64,000 nucleotides of DNA from Phycisphaeraceae bacterium (GTDB lineage: Bacteria > Planctomycetota > Phycisphaerae > Phycisphaerales > UBA1924). A model generated the notes under the pieces. The model was not told where the DNA came from and did no database searches. It saw nothing but the letters and a program-made list of their open reading frames with translations. This document shows, piece after piece, positions 9,801 through 18,047 of this stretch (its first letter is position 1; the number at the start of each line of letters is the position of its first letter). The position numbers and the translations under genes are program-made. Location of the stretch: the NCBI GenBank assembly GCA_015200025.1, contig CP054186.1:1-64000 (forward strand), read 5' to 3'.

Positions 9801-11444
9801 TCAGCAGCCGTCTTCGAAGGCGGTGACGTAGGCGTCGAGGTCGAAGAAGTCGATGAAGCCGTCGGCGTTGAAATCGGCGTCTCGGCCGGCGGGGCAGGCG
9901 TCGCCTTCGAAGCAGAGGACAAAGGCGTCAAGGTCGAAGAAGTCGACGAATCCGTCGTCGTTGAAATCGGCGGGGCAGGGCGGGCGAGAGGGTGTGTCGA
10001 GGAGGTTGAGGAGGTCGCGGTCGGCGGCGTTGACGACGCCGTCGGCGTTGAGGTCGTAGAGGTGGAAGGCGCCCGGCGCGCCGACGGCGCCGACGGCGGC
10101 CTCGAAGGCGGCGCGGTCGCGGGTGGAGAGTCGGGCGTCGTCGCCGAAGCGGTCCTGGATGATGGCGCGTTTGAGGAGGTTCTCGTCGAGGTGGTCGATG
10201 AGTGCGTCGGCGTTGAGGTCGAAGCGGGCGTTGGGCCCGTCGGCGGGAACGGGGGTGCCGGCGTAGACGGCGCGGAAGAGGGTGACGTCACGGGCGTCGA
10301 GGGTCTGGTCGTGGTTGAAGTCGGCGCGTCGCTGGCGTGCGACGGCGGAGGTCCAGTTGCGGAGTTCGGCGCGTTTGGCGGCGTCGGCGAGGATGGTGGC
10401 TTCGAAGAGGATGAAATCTTCGACGGAGGCGGCGCGGATGGCGTTGAGCTGGTTGGTGATGGAGGGGCGGTCGCCGGCGATGATGGCGAGGCCGGCGACG
10501 ACGCGGCGGCCGGAGGCGGAGGCGCGGGTGACGTTGATGTCGGAGGTGATGCCTGAGGCGGAGGCGGCGTAGGCCATGGGGACGAGCCAGTCGACGTAGC
10601 CGTTGGCGGCCCAGGCGGGCCAGTCCTGGCACTTGGTGCGTTGGGAGTTATCGAGCATGGCGCGGGCGAACATGGCGGCGGAGAAGGTGAGGTCGGGCTC
10701 GACGGCGCGGATGCCGAGGTTCATCTGGTTGGCGGCCTGGGAGATGCCGTTGCGACGGAAGGCGAGGAAGGTGTTCCAGAGGGCGTCGGCGGTGGTGTCG
10801 GCGGCGGTCCAGGGGTCGGCGCCGTGTTGGGCCTGGAAGGCGGCGCGGGTCCAGGGGTCGTAGGACCAGGGGGCGGGGAACGAGTCGCCCGTGTTGTCGT
10901 CGAGGGGGTAGCGGTGGTAGTCGGTCTGGATACCCCAGAGGCCCGGGTAGTCGGCGAGTTCGGCGCAGTAGTCGCGGAGTTTCTGCTGGACGCCGGGGTG
11001 GATGAGGTTGGCGAAGACCTGGCCGGCCTGGTCGCCGCCGGGTTGGCCGGTGGCGCGTGAGATGACGCGCCATTCGGGGTAATCGGTGAAGTTGTACTCG
11101 CCGGTGGTGCCGAACTGCCAGTAGCCGGATTCGAGCCAGGCGTGGGTCCTGAGGTTGTAGCGTGCGGCGAGGAAGATGGCTTGGCGGAGGTAGTCGAAGC
11201 CGAAACGGGCGTTGAAGACGCCCTGGCGGCCGGTGGAGACGCCGTGGTAGAAGGTTTCGAGGAAGAGGTCGGTGATGCCGGCGTCGGCGAGGTTGGCGAA
11301 GATGGGGTTGAGCTGGTTGACGGTGGGTGTTGGGCGGAGCCAGGCGCCTCGGATGGGACGGTCGTCGCGGAATGTTTGGGCGATGGAAGGTGAAACGAGG
11401 GTGGAAACGGCGGCAATGGCGGCGACAGAGCGGGGGACGTGCAT
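9801..11444 (-). CDS. Secreted GHL10-like glycosidase-type protein with five calcium-loop repeats
   Basis: 547 residues with an N-terminal signal peptide (cleavage likely after SIAQ). Residues about 30-385 resemble the GHL10 (formerly DUF187) barrel family: RGAWLRPT, LFLETFYHG, WGIQTDYHRYP and LVPMAYA are typical of family strands, suggesting action on a polysaccharide or peptidoglycan-type substrate outside the cytoplasm. The C-terminus carries three dockerin-I-like loops (DFNHDQTLDARD, DLNADALIDHLD, DLNADGVVNAAD), followed by the two-loop GC-type module ending in Gly-Cys. The enzymatic activity is inferred from the fold only. The start is supported by the signal peptide and TATAGA six bases upstream. 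Confidence 0.85.
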   Translation of the reverse strand: MHVPRSVAAIAAVSTLVSPSIAQTFRDDRPIRGAWLRPTPTVNQLNPIFANLADAGITDLFLETFYHGVSTGRQGVFNARFGFDYLRQAIFLAARYNLRTHAWLESGYWQFGTTGEYNFTDYPEWRVISRATGQPGGDQAGQVFANLIHPGVQQKLRDYCAELADYPGLWGIQTDYHRYPLDDNTGDSFPAPWSYDPWTRAAFQAQHGADPWTAADTTADALWNTFLAFRRNGISQAANQMNLGIRAVEPDLTFSAAMFARAMLDNSQRTKCQDWPAWAANGYVDWLVPMAYAASASGITSDINVTRASASGRRVVAGLAIIAGDRPSITNQLNAIRAASVEDFILFEATILADAAKRAELRNWTSAVARQRRADFNHDQTLDARDVTLFRAVYAGTPVPADGPNARFDLNADALIDHLDENLLKRAIIQDRFGDDARLSTRDRAAFEAAVGAVGAPGAFHLYDLNADGVVNAADRDLLNLLDTPSRPPCPADFNDDGFVDFFDLDAFVLCFEGDACPAGRDADFNADGFIDFFDLDAYVTAFEDGC

Positions 11445-11450
11445 GAGTCT

Positions 11451-11456
11451 TCTATA
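11451..11456 (-). promoter_or_regulatory. -10 element TATAGA for the GHL10-like gene
   Basis: On the minus strand TATAGA is followed by six bases and then the ATG at 11444. This predicts a leaderless transcript. Confidence 0.55.
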
Positions 11457-11555
11457 ACACTGAAGGTCCGCGGGAGCAAGTGGAAGTTTGGGAATGCGTG
11501 GAGGTGGGGGGCTGGGCGGTGGCCCCCGGGAACGGGGAGGAGGGCGGACGGGTCG

Positions 11556-12995
11556 TTATGGACGCTGGGAGGTGGACGGCGGTGGTTGGGTGTTGAGGGC
11601 GTCGGGGTCGGCGGGTGGGTCGAGGCGTCCCTCGGTGCCGGCGACGACGACGGCGGCGACGGCGTCTCCCGAGACGTTGACGATGGTTCGGCACATGTCG
11701 AGGAAGCGGTCGACGGCGAGGATGATGGCGACGCCCTCGGTGGGGACGCCGACGGAATCGAGGACGATGGCCATCATGGCGACGGAGGCGGAGGGGAGTC
11801 CCGGGAGGCCGACGGAGACGGCGCAGGCCATGACACCGACGGTAACGAGTTGAGCGGTGGAGAGGTCGACGCCGTAGAGCTGGGCGAGGAAGACGACGGA
11901 GATGGTCTGGTAGAGGGCGGTGCCGTCCATGTTGAGGGAGGTGCCGAGTGGGCAGACGAAGCCGGCGATGTCTCGTGGGACGCCGAGGCGTTGGGCGCAC
12001 TGGATGGTGACGGGGAGCGTGGCGGCGGAGGACGAGGAGGAGAAGGCGAGGGTCTGGGCGGGGGCCATGCCCCGGAAGAATCGTGCGGGGGTCATGCGGT
12101 TGTGTCGGGGTGAGGCGAGGAAGAGGAGGATGGGGTATTCGATGAGGAGGATGGCGGCGAGGGTGCCGATGACGGCGAGGGCGTAGGCGAGGACGGAGGT
12201 GAGGGCGCCGAGGCCGACGGTGGAGACAAACTGGGTGATGAGGCAGAAGACGGCGAATGGGGCGGCGACCATGATGAGGGAGACGAGTTGCATGACGGCC
12301 TCGACGAGGCCTTCGGCGAAACGGACGACGGGCTGTGCCTTGTCCTTGGGGATGAGTGAGAGCCCGAGGCCGATGAGGATGGCGGAGGCGACGACCTGGA
12401 GGATCTGTGCGTTGGCGATGGCGTTGAAGGGGTTGGTGGGGAGGATGTTGAGGAGGTAGTTCCAGACACCGGAATCTTTGAGGGCGTGGGCGGACTGGAG
12501 GCCGGCGGCGGATTGGGAGCCGTACTGGGCGATGATGGAGGCGCGGACGTCGGGAGGGACGCGTGTGCCCGGGGCGACCCATGAGGCGACGAGGAGGGCG
12601 ACGACGACGGCGAGTGCGGTGGTGAAGAGGAAGATGGCGATGGTTTTGAGGCCGAGGCGTCCCATTTGCCGGGGGTTTCCGACGGAGGCGACGGCGAGGA
12701 TGAGAGAGAAGAGGACGACGGGAACGGCGATGAATCGGAGGGCCTGGAGGAAGAGCTTGCCGAGGAACTCGTTGAGGTCGCCGAGGAAGCGTGCGGCGAG
12801 GGCGGCGAAGGAGGGGTTGTTGTCGTCGGCGGGTTTGAAATCGAGGAAGGCGGCGGGGTTGTGGACGCCGAGGGAGGCCCAGGTCTGCGGGGTCCACCAG
12901 TGGTTGATGGCGGCGCCGAGGGCGACGCCGAGGACGAGGGCGGTGAGGACCTTCCAGTGGAGCGGGATGGGTGAACGGGTCGCGGTGCTGGGCAT
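11556..12995 (-). CDS. Dicarboxylate/amino acid:cation symporter (DAACS family)
   Basis: 479-residue inner-membrane transporter that couples uptake of glutamate, aspartate or C4-dicarboxylates to Na+ or H+. Family hallmarks are the serine-rich re-entrant loop (SSSSSAATLPVT), the NMDGT-type motif in LGTSLNMDGTALYQ and the C-terminal DRFLDMCRTIVNVSGD helix, together with eight or so hydrophobic segments. The loop near residues 45-75 (DFKPADDNNPSFAA) is periplasmic by analogy. Substrate cannot be set from sequence, so GltP/GltT and DctA remain possible. A -10 element TATCCT lies six bases before the ATG. The next minus-strand gene (GHL10-like) is 111 bases downstream with its own promoter. Confidence 0.93.
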   Translation of the reverse strand: MPSTATRSPIPLHWKVLTALVLGVALGAAINHWWTPQTWASLGVHNPAAFLDFKPADDNNPSFAALAARFLGDLNEFLGKLFLQALRFIAVPVVLFSLILAVASVGNPRQMGRLGLKTIAIFLFTTALAVVVALLVASWVAPGTRVPPDVRASIIAQYGSQSAAGLQSAHALKDSGVWNYLLNILPTNPFNAIANAQILQVVASAILIGLGLSLIPKDKAQPVVRFAEGLVEAVMQLVSLIMVAAPFAVFCLITQFVSTVGLGALTSVLAYALAVIGTLAAILLIEYPILLFLASPRHNRMTPARFFRGMAPAQTLAFSSSSSAATLPVTIQCAQRLGVPRDIAGFVCPLGTSLNMDGTALYQTISVVFLAQLYGVDLSTAQLVTVGVMACAVSVGLPGLPSASVAMMAIVLDSVGVPTEGVAIILAVDRFLDMCRTIVNVSGDAVAAVVVAGTEGRLDPPADPDALNTQPPPSTSQRP

Positions 12996-13001
12996 GGATC
13001 G

Positions 13002-13007
13002 AGGATA
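13002..13007 (-). promoter_or_regulatory. -10 element TATCCT for the symporter
   Basis: TATCCT on the minus strand, six bases before the ATG at 12995, with no ribosome-binding site between. It predicts a leaderless mRNA. Confidence 0.55.
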
Positions 13008-13047
13008 CCCGAAGGGGTATGGGCGGGGTCGGGTGGGTGGTGTGGGG

Positions 13048-13404
13048 TCAGGCGGGGTCTCGCAGGTCGTCGAGGGGGAATGCGGGGTTGGCGATGGGCC
13101 GGAGGGCGAGGGCGAGGAGGGCGCGTTCGTGGTCGTCTCCGGCGACGCGGTTGGTTTTGATGGCGTTGCAGCCGGTGCATCGGTGGACGATGGCCCATTC
13201 GCCGTCGCGTCGGACCTCGATGGCGATGGGTTCCATGGGCTGGGCGCAGGGGCAGCGGCGGTCGCCGGGCTGTTCGTCGAGGTGTCGTGACCAGAGGCAG
13301 CGTGGGCAGTGGTTTCGGTGGCGGGTGCCGAAGGCGAGTGCGGGGACGTGGTGGCGGCAGGCGGTGCAGGTGAAATCGGTGTCGAGGCGAGATTTGTGTG
13401 ACAT
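13048..13404 (-). CDS. RNHCP-domain zinc-ribbon-like protein
   Basis: 118 residues. It carries the literal HRNHCP motif that names the RNHCP family, and it has paired cysteines arranged as two zinc-ribbon halves: CTAC near residue 13, HCPRC near 32, CPC near 51 and CTGC near 76. TNRVAGDD near 85 is also typical. The biochemical role of this family is not established. A small cytoplasmic zinc-binding protein is the most that can be said. No signal peptide is seen. The ATG at 13404 starts directly on the conserved domain. Confidence 0.85.
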   Translation of the reverse strand: MSHKSRLDTDFTCTACRHHVPALAFGTRHRNHCPRCLWSRHLDEQPGDRRCPCAQPMEPIAIEVRRDGEWAIVHRCTGCNAIKTNRVAGDDHERALLALALRPIANPAFPLDDLRDPA

Positions 13405-13902
13405 GCGTGCGTGTGTGAGTCGGCGGCGTGGGCGCGCGGGATGTCCGGCGCGGCCGCGGGATTGATGCGGTCGTGGGGTGAGGTCGGCGCGTCGCGGGCG
13501 TCGCGTGGTCGCGGCGTGCGTCGGGCCGACGGGGTGCGTTATGGAACGGGGTGTGGTGGGAGGCGGGGTCCCCGTGGGCGCGGACGATCAGCCGGGCACG
13601 CCGCAAGGTCGGGGCGTGGGCGTTGTGTCGTGGACGACCCGCGGGGATTTAGGCAATGGCAGTCATCGGCTTGACTCAAAGCTCGGCGTGTCGATGCCGG
13701 CCATGGATGATATCGGCGTTTGGGGTCGGGGGCAAGAGAAGATGGGTGAAACGCGGGTCACCACAGCCCGGCACGCGGGGCGTGTCGGACCTCTGCTCGT
13801 TCGCTGCGCTCACGGGGAGAGGGTGGGGAGTTGGAAGTCGGAAACCGGAGGCCGGAAACCGGAGTTCGGAGCCGGAGTTTGGAGGAGGAGGGGGTGGCGG
13901 CG
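13405..13902. other. Large intergenic region with no supported gene
   Basis: About 500 bases between two minus-strand genes (end of the SDR, start of the RNHCP gene). Open frames here lack coding character. A short lower-GC patch around 13650-13690 (GGATTTAGGCAATGG, TTGACTCAAAG) could hold a promoter for the RNHCP gene or a small RNA, but I see no convincing -10/-35 pair. Copy 5 of the intergenic repeat lies at its SDR end. Confidence 0.4.
13787..13865 (+). repeat. Intergenic hairpin repeat, copy 5
   Basis: TTCGCTGCGCTCACGGGGAG followed by AGGGTGGGG matches the shared core. The left arm is degenerate (CCTCTGCTCGT). The tail is expanded into several near-repeats of GGAAACCGGAGGCC, the same CCGGAAG-type tail seen more compactly in the other copies. 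Confidence 0.55.
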
Positions 13903-14655
13903 TCAGGGGCTTGGGATGAGGATGGTCTGCCCACGCTGTTCGTCGAGTTGCGGGGTGAGGCATTGGACGACGAGTTGGGCGACGTCGTCGGGTTTGAGGG
14001 TTCGGTCGGCGGGGAGGAGGTCGGCGGAGACGATGCCGCGGAGCATGTCGGTCTCGACGGCGCCTGGGGCGAAGGAGAAGGCGCGGATGCCGTGGTCCTT
14101 GCCTTCGTTGTGCGCGGCGCGTGCCATGAGGTTGAGGGAGGCTTTGGCGGCGGCGTAGGCGAAGAGGCCCGGGAAGGGGTCGAGGGTGGCCATGGAGGAG
14201 ATGTAGATGAGGGTTCCGCCGCGTGGGGGCTTTCCGGCGGCGTGGTCGGCGGCGTTCTGTTTGAGAAAGACTTTCCAGGCGGCGAGGGTGAGGTACCCCG
14301 GGGCGAGGGCGTTGATGTCGAAGGCGTCGTGGAGGAGTGAGGGCGTGGTGAGGTCGATGGGTGTGCAGGGGGCCCACCCGGCGTTGTTGACGAGGGCGTC
14401 GAGGCGGCCGAAGTGCTCGACGGCGAGGTCGACGACGGACTGGCAGGCGTTGGGCGAGGTGAGGTCGGCGGGGGCGACGATGGAGGGGAGCGGGAGGGCG
14501 TCGGCGGTTTCGTGGAGCGGGGGTTCTCGGCGTCCTGCGAGGACGGTTCGGTAGCCGAGGTGGGAGAAGCGGTGGGCGAGGGCGCGTCCGATGCCCGAGC
14601 CGGCGCCGGTGATGAGGGCGACGGGCGCGTCGTCGTGGCGTTCGTGGGTGCTCAT
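13903..14655 (-). CDS. SDR-family NAD(P)-dependent oxidoreductase
   Basis: 250 residues, the usual length for a classical short-chain dehydrogenase. It has TGAGSGIG (about 16-23) for dinucleotide binding, NNAG at 90-93, the catalytic serine at about 154 (YISSMA) and YAAAK at 167-171, so the Ser-Tyr-Lys triad is complete. The Arg-rich AGRREP after the second strand favours NADP. Substrate is not predictable. A much longer open frame runs upstream to 16587 but only as a shadow of the solute-binding gene. The start at 14655 is fixed by the glycine motif position and CATAAT six bases upstream. It is divergent from the solute-binding protein, with only 33 bases between the starts. Confidence 0.92.
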   Translation of the reverse strand: MSTHERHDDAPVALITGAGSGIGRALAHRFSHLGYRTVLAGRREPPLHETADALPLPSIVAPADLTSPNACQSVVDLAVEHFGRLDALVNNAGWAPCTPIDLTTPSLLHDAFDINALAPGYLTLAAWKVFLKQNAADHAAGKPPRGGTLIYISSMATLDPFPGLFAYAAAKASLNLMARAAHNEGKDHGIRAFSFAPGAVETDMLRGIVSADLLPADRTLKPDDVAQLVVQCLTPQLDEQRGQTILIPSP

Positions 14656-14661
14656 AGGGGG

Positions 14662-14667
14662 ATTATG
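14662..14667 (-). promoter_or_regulatory. -10 element CATAAT for the SDR gene
   Basis: CATAAT on the minus strand (one mismatch to TATAAT), six bases before the ATG at 14655. Its upstream promoter sequence must lie over the start of the divergent solute-binding gene. Confidence 0.55.
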
Positions 14668-14674
14668 GGCGGGG

Positions 14675-14680
14675 TACGAT
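14675..14680 (+). promoter_or_regulatory. -10 element TACGAT for the solute-binding gene
   Basis: TACGAT ends eight bases before the ATG at 14689. It is only seven bases from the opposing SDR -10 element, so the two promoters overlap and RNA polymerase probably cannot occupy both at once. Confidence 0.5.
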
Positions 14681-14688
14681 GGGGTCGC

Positions 14689-16368
14689 ATGGCGTGGACG
14701 CGATGGGTGCTGTTGGCGGCGATGGCGGCGATCCTTGGGGTGCCGCTGGTGATGCGTGGGGCGAGCGCGCGTGGCGTGAAGGGCGCGTCGTCGCGGGTGA
14801 TCATCATCACGCCGCACGTGAGGCAGATCTCGGAGGAGTTCGGGGCGGCGTTCGCGGCGTGGCACGAGCGTGAGTACGGGGAGACGGTGGAGGTGGACTG
14901 GCGGGGGCCGCTGGGGACGAGCGAGATCATCAAGTTGCTGCAGGCGCAGTACGCGGCGGCGATCCGGCGCGGGGATATCCGCGCGGACGGGACGTGCGAG
15001 CCCGGGGCGATCGGTTTTGACATCATGTTCGGTGGGGGATCGTTTGACCACCGGAGGCTCAAAGACCCCAAGAACGCGTCGGCGGAGGTGGTGGTGGGGG
15101 GTGAGCGGGTGCGGGTCTCGGTGCCGATGTCGGAGCCGCTCGGGATGGACCCGGTGGCGCTGAAGCGGTGGTTCGAGGAGCCGCCGGAGGGGCTGAGCGG
15201 GGAGCCGCTCGCGGCGTGGGCGGCGGCGCCGGCGCGGGTGGGGGTGGAGGACCTGTACGACGGGGAGCAGTACTGGGTGGCGACGGCGTTGAGTTCGTTC
15301 GGGCTGCTGTACAACGGCGGGGTGCTGGAGGAGCTGGGGGTTCCGGCGCCGGAGACGTGGGAGGGGCTGACGCACGCCGGGCTGGCGGGGATGGTGGCGC
15401 TGGCGGACCCGAGGCAGTCGGGGTCGCTGGCGACGGCGCTGGAGATGATCTTGAACGCGGCGGCGTGGCGAGAGGCGGTGGCGTCGGGGTTTGACGACGA
15501 GATCGCGGAGCCGGGGTGGTCGGGGCGTGCGGTGGGCTCGCACCCCGGGGCGATGGAGCGTGCGTGGTGGCACGGGTGGCGGACGCTGCGGGAGTTGACG
15601 GCGAACGCGCGGTATTACGCGAACTCGTCGACGAAGCCGCCGATTGATGTGTCGCACGGGGAGGCGGCGGCGGCGCTGGCGATTGATTTCTATGGGAAGA
15701 GCCAGGCGGCGGCGGTGAACCGGGCGGGGGATGAACGGGTGAGGTACGTGGACCCGATCAGTCAGACGAGCTTTGACCCGGACCCGATCTCGGTGCTCCG
15801 GGGCGGGCCGAATCCTGAGATCGCGAGGCGGTTCGTGGCGTTCTGCCTGACGGAGGAGGCGCAGGCGATGTGGGTGTTCCCGCCGCGGGAGCGTGGCGGG
15901 GGCTCGGCGGGCCTGGGCCCGTCGCGGCACGAGCTGCACCGGATGCCGGTGGTGAAGGGGATGTATGAGAAGTATGGACCGGCGTTGATGGGATCGGTGA
16001 ACCCGTTCGAGGTGGCGCCGCGGGCCAAGCCGGTGGGGTGGCGTGACGGGCTGATGGTGATGTTCCCGGCGTTCTCGGTGGACGTGAAGCGAGAGCAGGG
16101 GCGTGCGTGGCGGGCGCTGAACGGGATGCGGGCGCGGGTTCGTGGGGGCGGGGCGTTCGACGCGGAGCGGGCGCGCGAGGCGGAGGCGCTTTTTTACTCG
16201 TTCCCGGTGACGGTGATGCCGGACGGGGCGGAGCTGGAGTTCACGCCCGAGAACTTCTCGGCGATCGCGGGGGCGTGGCGGGACGCGGACTTCCGGCGGC
16301 GGTGCCGGCTGTCGTACACGGCGTATTTCCGAGGGGCGTACGCGCGGGTGGTGGAGTTGTGCCGATGA
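14689..16368 (+). CDS. ABC transporter extracellular solute-binding protein
   Basis: 559 residues with an N-terminal hydrophobic signal (WVLLAAMAAILGVPLVM), then a two-lobed binding-protein fold of the iron/sugar type: IIITPHVRQISEEFGAAF, FDIMFGGGSFDHRRLKDP and LEMILNAAAW. It is longer than the usual 320-450 residues. A periplasmic binding role for an ABC importer is inferred, but neither permease nor ATPase genes lie next to it. The following gene is pyruvate kinase seven bases downstream, so the two are probably co-transcribed. An alternative in-frame ATG at 14665 is less likely because it precedes the -10 element. Confidence 0.82.
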   Translation: MAWTRWVLLAAMAAILGVPLVMRGASARGVKGASSRVIIITPHVRQISEEFGAAFAAWHEREYGETVEVDWRGPLGTSEIIKLLQAQYAAAIRRGDIRADGTCEPGAIGFDIMFGGGSFDHRRLKDPKNASAEVVVGGERVRVSVPMSEPLGMDPVALKRWFEEPPEGLSGEPLAAWAAAPARVGVEDLYDGEQYWVATALSSFGLLYNGGVLEELGVPAPETWEGLTHAGLAGMVALADPRQSGSLATALEMILNAAAWREAVASGFDDEIAEPGWSGRAVGSHPGAMERAWWHGWRTLRELTANARYYANSSTKPPIDVSHGEAAAALAIDFYGKSQAAAVNRAGDERVRYVDPISQTSFDPDPISVLRGGPNPEIARRFVAFCLTEEAQAMWVFPPRERGGGSAGLGPSRHELHRMPVVKGMYEKYGPALMGSVNPFEVAPRAKPVGWRDGLMVMFPAFSVDVKREQGRAWRALNGMRARVRGGGAFDAERAREAEALFYSFPVTVMPDGAELEFTPENFSAIAGAWRDADFRRRCRLSYTAYFRGAYARVVELCR

Positions 16369-16375
16369 GTAGGGC

Positions 16376-18031
16376 ATGTCGATCATCACGCGTGCGGCTG
16401 AGGCGGGATCGGGGGCGTTGCGTCGTCCGCGGGTCGGGTCGGCGGGTGGGGGTGTGCCGGTGAGCGCGGGGGCGCCGGCGGGCGCGGGGACGCTGACGAA
16501 GATCGTGGCGACGATCGGCCCGGCGAGCGAGAGTGAGGAGATGGTGGGGCGCCTGATCGAGGCGGGGGTGTCGGTGTTCCGGTTCAACTTCAGCCACGGG
16601 GACCTGGAGACGCACGGTCGTCGGCTGGCGACGGTGCGAGCGGTGTCGGCGCGGCTGGGGCTGGCGGTGGCGTGCCTGGGGGACTTGCAGGGGCCGAAGA
16701 TCCGGGTCGGGAAGGTGCCCGGCGGCGGGGTGATGGTGGAGGCCGGTCAGGACGTGGTGTTCCGTGGCGGGTTGGGCGAGGCGTTTGTGGAGACGAAGTC
16801 GGGCGGGGTGGGTGCGGCGGGTGGGGTGGGGGTGGTGGTGCTGCCGTTCACGTACGAGCGGATGGTGGAGGAGGTGGAGGCGGGTCAGCGGGTGCTGGTG
16901 AACGACGGGGCGATCCGGATGCTGGCGGTGGAGCGGGATGTCGGCCGTGGGGAGCTGAGGTGCCGGGTGATGGTGGGCGGGCTGGTGACAAGCGGGAAGG
17001 GGATCAACCTCCCCGAGAGCGCGATCAGTGCGCCGGCGGTGACGGAGCGTGACTGGGAGCACGCGAGGTGGGCGGTGGAGCGTGGGTTTGATTTCCTGGC
17101 GCTGAGTTTCGTGAGGCGTGCGGAGGACGTGACGGAGCTGAAGGGTCGGATGTCAGGGTGGGTGCCGGCGGACCCGGTGGCGGACCCACGGGGTGAGGCG
17201 GGGTGGGTGCCGGTGATCGCGAAGATCGAGCGTCCGCAGGCGTTGGAGGATATTGAGCGGATCGTGGAGGTGTCGGACGGGATCATGGTGGCGCGTGGGG
17301 ACCTCGGGGTGGAGATGGATATTGCGCGGGTGCCGGTGGCGCAGAAGCGGATCGTGTCGGCGTGCGGGCGGTGGGGGAAGCCGTGCATCGTGGCGACGCA
17401 GATGCTGGAGACGATGATCGAGAGCGTGGTGCCGACGCGAGCGGAGGCGAGCGACGTGGCGAACGCGATCTTCGACGGCGCGGACGCGGTGATGCTGTCG
17501 GCGGAGACGGCGACGGGCCGTCACCCGGCGCTGGTGGTGGAGACGATGAGGCGGATCGCGTCGGAGGCGGAGGCGGTGGGCGGGGAGTTCCCGGGGCGTC
17601 AGGGCCCGCCGGCGCGGGTGTCGGCGGCGCACGCGACGATCGCGGCGCTGGCTCACGGGGCGTGGCACGTGGCGAAGGACGTTGGGGCGAGGGCGATCGT
17701 GGTGTGGAGCGAGGGGGGCGGGACGGCGCGGTACCTGTCGCAGAACGGGTTCCGGGTGCCGATCGTTGCGTACACGACGAGCGATCGTGCGGCGCGGCGG
17801 ATGGCGCTGCTGGGCGGCGTGACGGCGGTGTGCGCGCGGCCGCCGGCGTCGGGGTCGATCCACGAGTGGCGTGCGGGGGCGGACGCGTGGTTGGTGTCGC
17901 GGGGAGTGTGCGCGGAGGGCGACCCGGTGCTGGTGTTGGCGGGGAAGCCGTTGGGCGAGCCGAGGGCGGTGAACACGCTGATGGTGCACCGTGTGGGGCG
18001 TCGTGACGACCGCGAGACGACCGGGGTGTGA
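16376..18031 (+). CDS. pyk: Pyruvate kinase
   Basis: Final step of glycolysis: converts phosphoenolpyruvate and ADP to pyruvate and ATP in the cytoplasm. 551 residues, with KIVATIGPAS near the N-terminus, FNFSHGD, GDLQGPKIRVG, MVARGDLGVEM (metal and substrate binding) and VATQMLETMIESVVPTRAEA followed by DVANAIFDGADAVMLSAETA. The C-terminal domain is complete. It is longer than typical enzymes (about 470), mainly from a 35-residue leader, a Gly/Val-rich stretch in the B domain and an extended insert containing ADPVADPRGEAG. It lies seven bases after the solute-binding gene and probably depends on that transcript. Confidence 0.97.
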   Translation: MSIITRAAEAGSGALRRPRVGSAGGGVPVSAGAPAGAGTLTKIVATIGPASESEEMVGRLIEAGVSVFRFNFSHGDLETHGRRLATVRAVSARLGLAVACLGDLQGPKIRVGKVPGGGVMVEAGQDVVFRGGLGEAFVETKSGGVGAAGGVGVVVLPFTYERMVEEVEAGQRVLVNDGAIRMLAVERDVGRGELRCRVMVGGLVTSGKGINLPESAISAPAVTERDWEHARWAVERGFDFLALSFVRRAEDVTELKGRMSGWVPADPVADPRGEAGWVPVIAKIERPQALEDIERIVEVSDGIMVARGDLGVEMDIARVPVAQKRIVSACGRWGKPCIVATQMLETMIESVVPTRAEASDVANAIFDGADAVMLSAETATGRHPALVVETMRRIASEAEAVGGEFPGRQGPPARVSAAHATIAALAHGAWHVAKDVGARAIVVWSEGGGTARYLSQNGFRVPIVAYTTSDRAARRMALLGGVTAVCARPPASGSIHEWRAGADAWLVSRGVCAEGDPVLVLAGKPLGEPRAVNTLMVHRVGRRDDRETTGV

Positions 18032-18047
18032 GGGCGGGTAGGCCGGG

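Noticed and set aside
13411..14158. Plus-strand frames in the 500-base gap before the SDR
   Set aside because: Arg/Gly-rich shadows that overlap the intergenic repeat and the SDR gene, with no start signals.
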